DNA of 55,267 nt from IMG/VR virus record IMGVR_UViG_3300037508_002076, positions 1 to 55,267 of that record; one strand, written 5' to 3'. The notes under the pieces were generated by a model that made no database searches, was not told the DNA's origin, and worked only from the letters and a program-made list of their open reading frames with translations. This DNA is from a virus. Made by a program: the position numbers and the translations under genes. Shown here one piece after another: positions 54,624-55,267 of this stretch (its first letter is position 1; the number at the start of each line of letters is the position of its first letter).

Positions 54624-55260
54624 TCTCCTGAGTTGAATTTTTATCACATCTCGTTTTCCAAAAATCTTCAACAAAACCATTAAACTTTTCAACAAGGAAA
54701 TCCTTTAATTCCTTAGCGTCCTTGGTTGACATTCCATGAATTTTAGCATAATAATCAAAATCCTCGAAAAAATTTGAAAAGACCGTCCTTTGCCAAGCCT
54801 CCTTCGTATATTCACAAGGAGATTTTCTCACATATATCCTACGCATCAATTCCGTGAGCTCTTCTTCTATTTCATCTACTCTTCTTCGCATTCTCAGAAT
54901 TTCACGATTGGACTCTTTTAAAGTTTTTGTATTAACAAATTGTATGTCAAGAGGAACACCGTATTCTGATGGGTCAATACCTACAAAATCTCTAATACTG
55001 TTGAATAAGGCTCTTATGGTCAGAGGGAAATTCCCATCACTATTGTAGATGTTAATAAGGAAAGATTCTGAGATATAATTATCACTTCCGTAAAATACAT
55101 TTTTTTTTCCAACCTTAATATCATCGTAATGACCCTTGAGCATTACTTTGATTAATTTCAAAATCTTAGGGAGGTTTTTTTCTACCTTTTTGTAATTATC
55201 CTTAATCTGTTTAACACCCTCTGTTTCCTCTTTCAATATTTTACGAATTAAATCTCTCAT
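54610..55260 (-). CDS. CTS-tagged helical protein, 216 residues
   Basis: MRDLIRKILKE|ETEGVKQIKDNY... is a tag-like helix ending LKE, followed by a highly charged, helical body with a coiled-coil-like stretch (LKESNREILRMRRRVDEIEEELTELMRRI) and one Cys pair. No enzymatic motif. It starts seven bases from the right edge of the window, so its promoter is not visible. Packaged or head-core role inferred. Confidence 0.72.
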   Translation of the reverse strand: MRDLIRKILKEETEGVKQIKDNYKKVEKNLPKILKLIKVMLKGHYDDIKVGKKNVFYGSDNYISESFLINIYNSDGNFPLTIRALFNSIRDFVGIDPSEYGVPLDIQFVNTKTLKESNREILRMRRRVDEIEEELTELMRRIYVRKSPCEYTKEAWQRTVFSNFFEDFDYYAKIHGMSTKDAKELKDFLVEKFNGFVEDFWKTRCDKNSTQENEQV

Positions 55261-55267
55261 TATACTA

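Noticed and set aside
1-55267. CRISPR array, insertion sequence or integrase
   Set aside because: No regularly spaced identical repeats, transposase motif or recombinase were seen on either strand.
1-55267. Alternative genetic code (TAG or TGA reassigned) as in some Bacteroidetes phages
   Set aside because: TAA, TGA and TAG all end genes here at sensible places, and recognised proteins have no in-frame internal stops.

Overview
The window looks like part of a large, T4-like (myovirus-type) phage genome whose host is a member of the Bacteroidetes (Flavobacteria-like). The support is indirect but consistent. Small AT-rich genes are packed with ATGA or TAATG overlaps. About seventeen proteins share a short amphipathic N-terminus of the type MKxxxLTESQxxxLLNE, which resembles the capsid-targeting peptides cut by a T4-type prohead protease. 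An AT-rich TATTTATW box sits just upstream of most of those genes. A second promoter class matches the Bacteroidetes -33/-7 consensus (TTTG-N19-20-TAnnTTTG). There is a GH19 endolysin and a lectin-like fibre protein, and there are no ribosomal or central housekeeping operons. Terminase, capsid and polymerase genes are not in the window, so the phage assignment is strong inference rather than proof.

Layout. 1-757: start of a leftward CTS/AT-hook gene and a micro-ORF. 757-6421: a rightward block under host-type promoters with an HNH nuclease, two small proteins, two carbamoyltransferases in tandem, an unknown protein and ClpP. 6482-11957: leftward virion-type genes, several of them probably internal or ejected proteins. 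12005-15769: a lipoprotein, two Fe(II)/2OG-oxygenase-like proteins and a possible GT17-like transferase. 15753-17255: an acidic repeat protein with a zinc ribbon. 17297-19212: a putative small RNA with its own promoter, three small ORFs and ThyA. 19209-25315: mixed genes, tRNA-Ser(UGA), a cupin-like protein and a polyphosphate kinase 2 carrying a capsid-targeting-like N-terminus.

25389-32300 is a seven-gene rightward cluster of exported or membrane proteins: a CsgG-like protein, a T9SS-sorted protein, a C-type lectin protein that lacks the sorting domain, an outer-membrane barrel and two membrane-anchored proteins. It is followed by the GH19 endolysin (32329-33162). 33320-35979 holds small genes including a metallophosphoesterase and a cREC-type receiver domain. 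35992-40162 holds a CTS-tagged DUF723/PD-(D/E)XK-like nuclease, a holin candidate and the fibre.

40195-40807 is a non-coding island: a divergent tRNA-Phe with a UUCG hairpin inserted in its D-loop, an unidentified structured RNA of about 300 nt, and three near-identical host-type promoters. 40789-55260 is mostly leftward virion-type genes, interspersed with a DUF2452 protein, a sulfotransferase, a secreted DRGHM nuclease, IscU, IscA, cyclophilin and more exported proteins.

Taken together, host-type promoters drive metabolic and takeover genes (ClpP, HNH, RNAs), while the TATTTATW box marks probable late genes. A targeting peptide seems to send many proteins, including enzymes, into the head. 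A large set of exported proteins suggests extensive remodelling of the host envelope.
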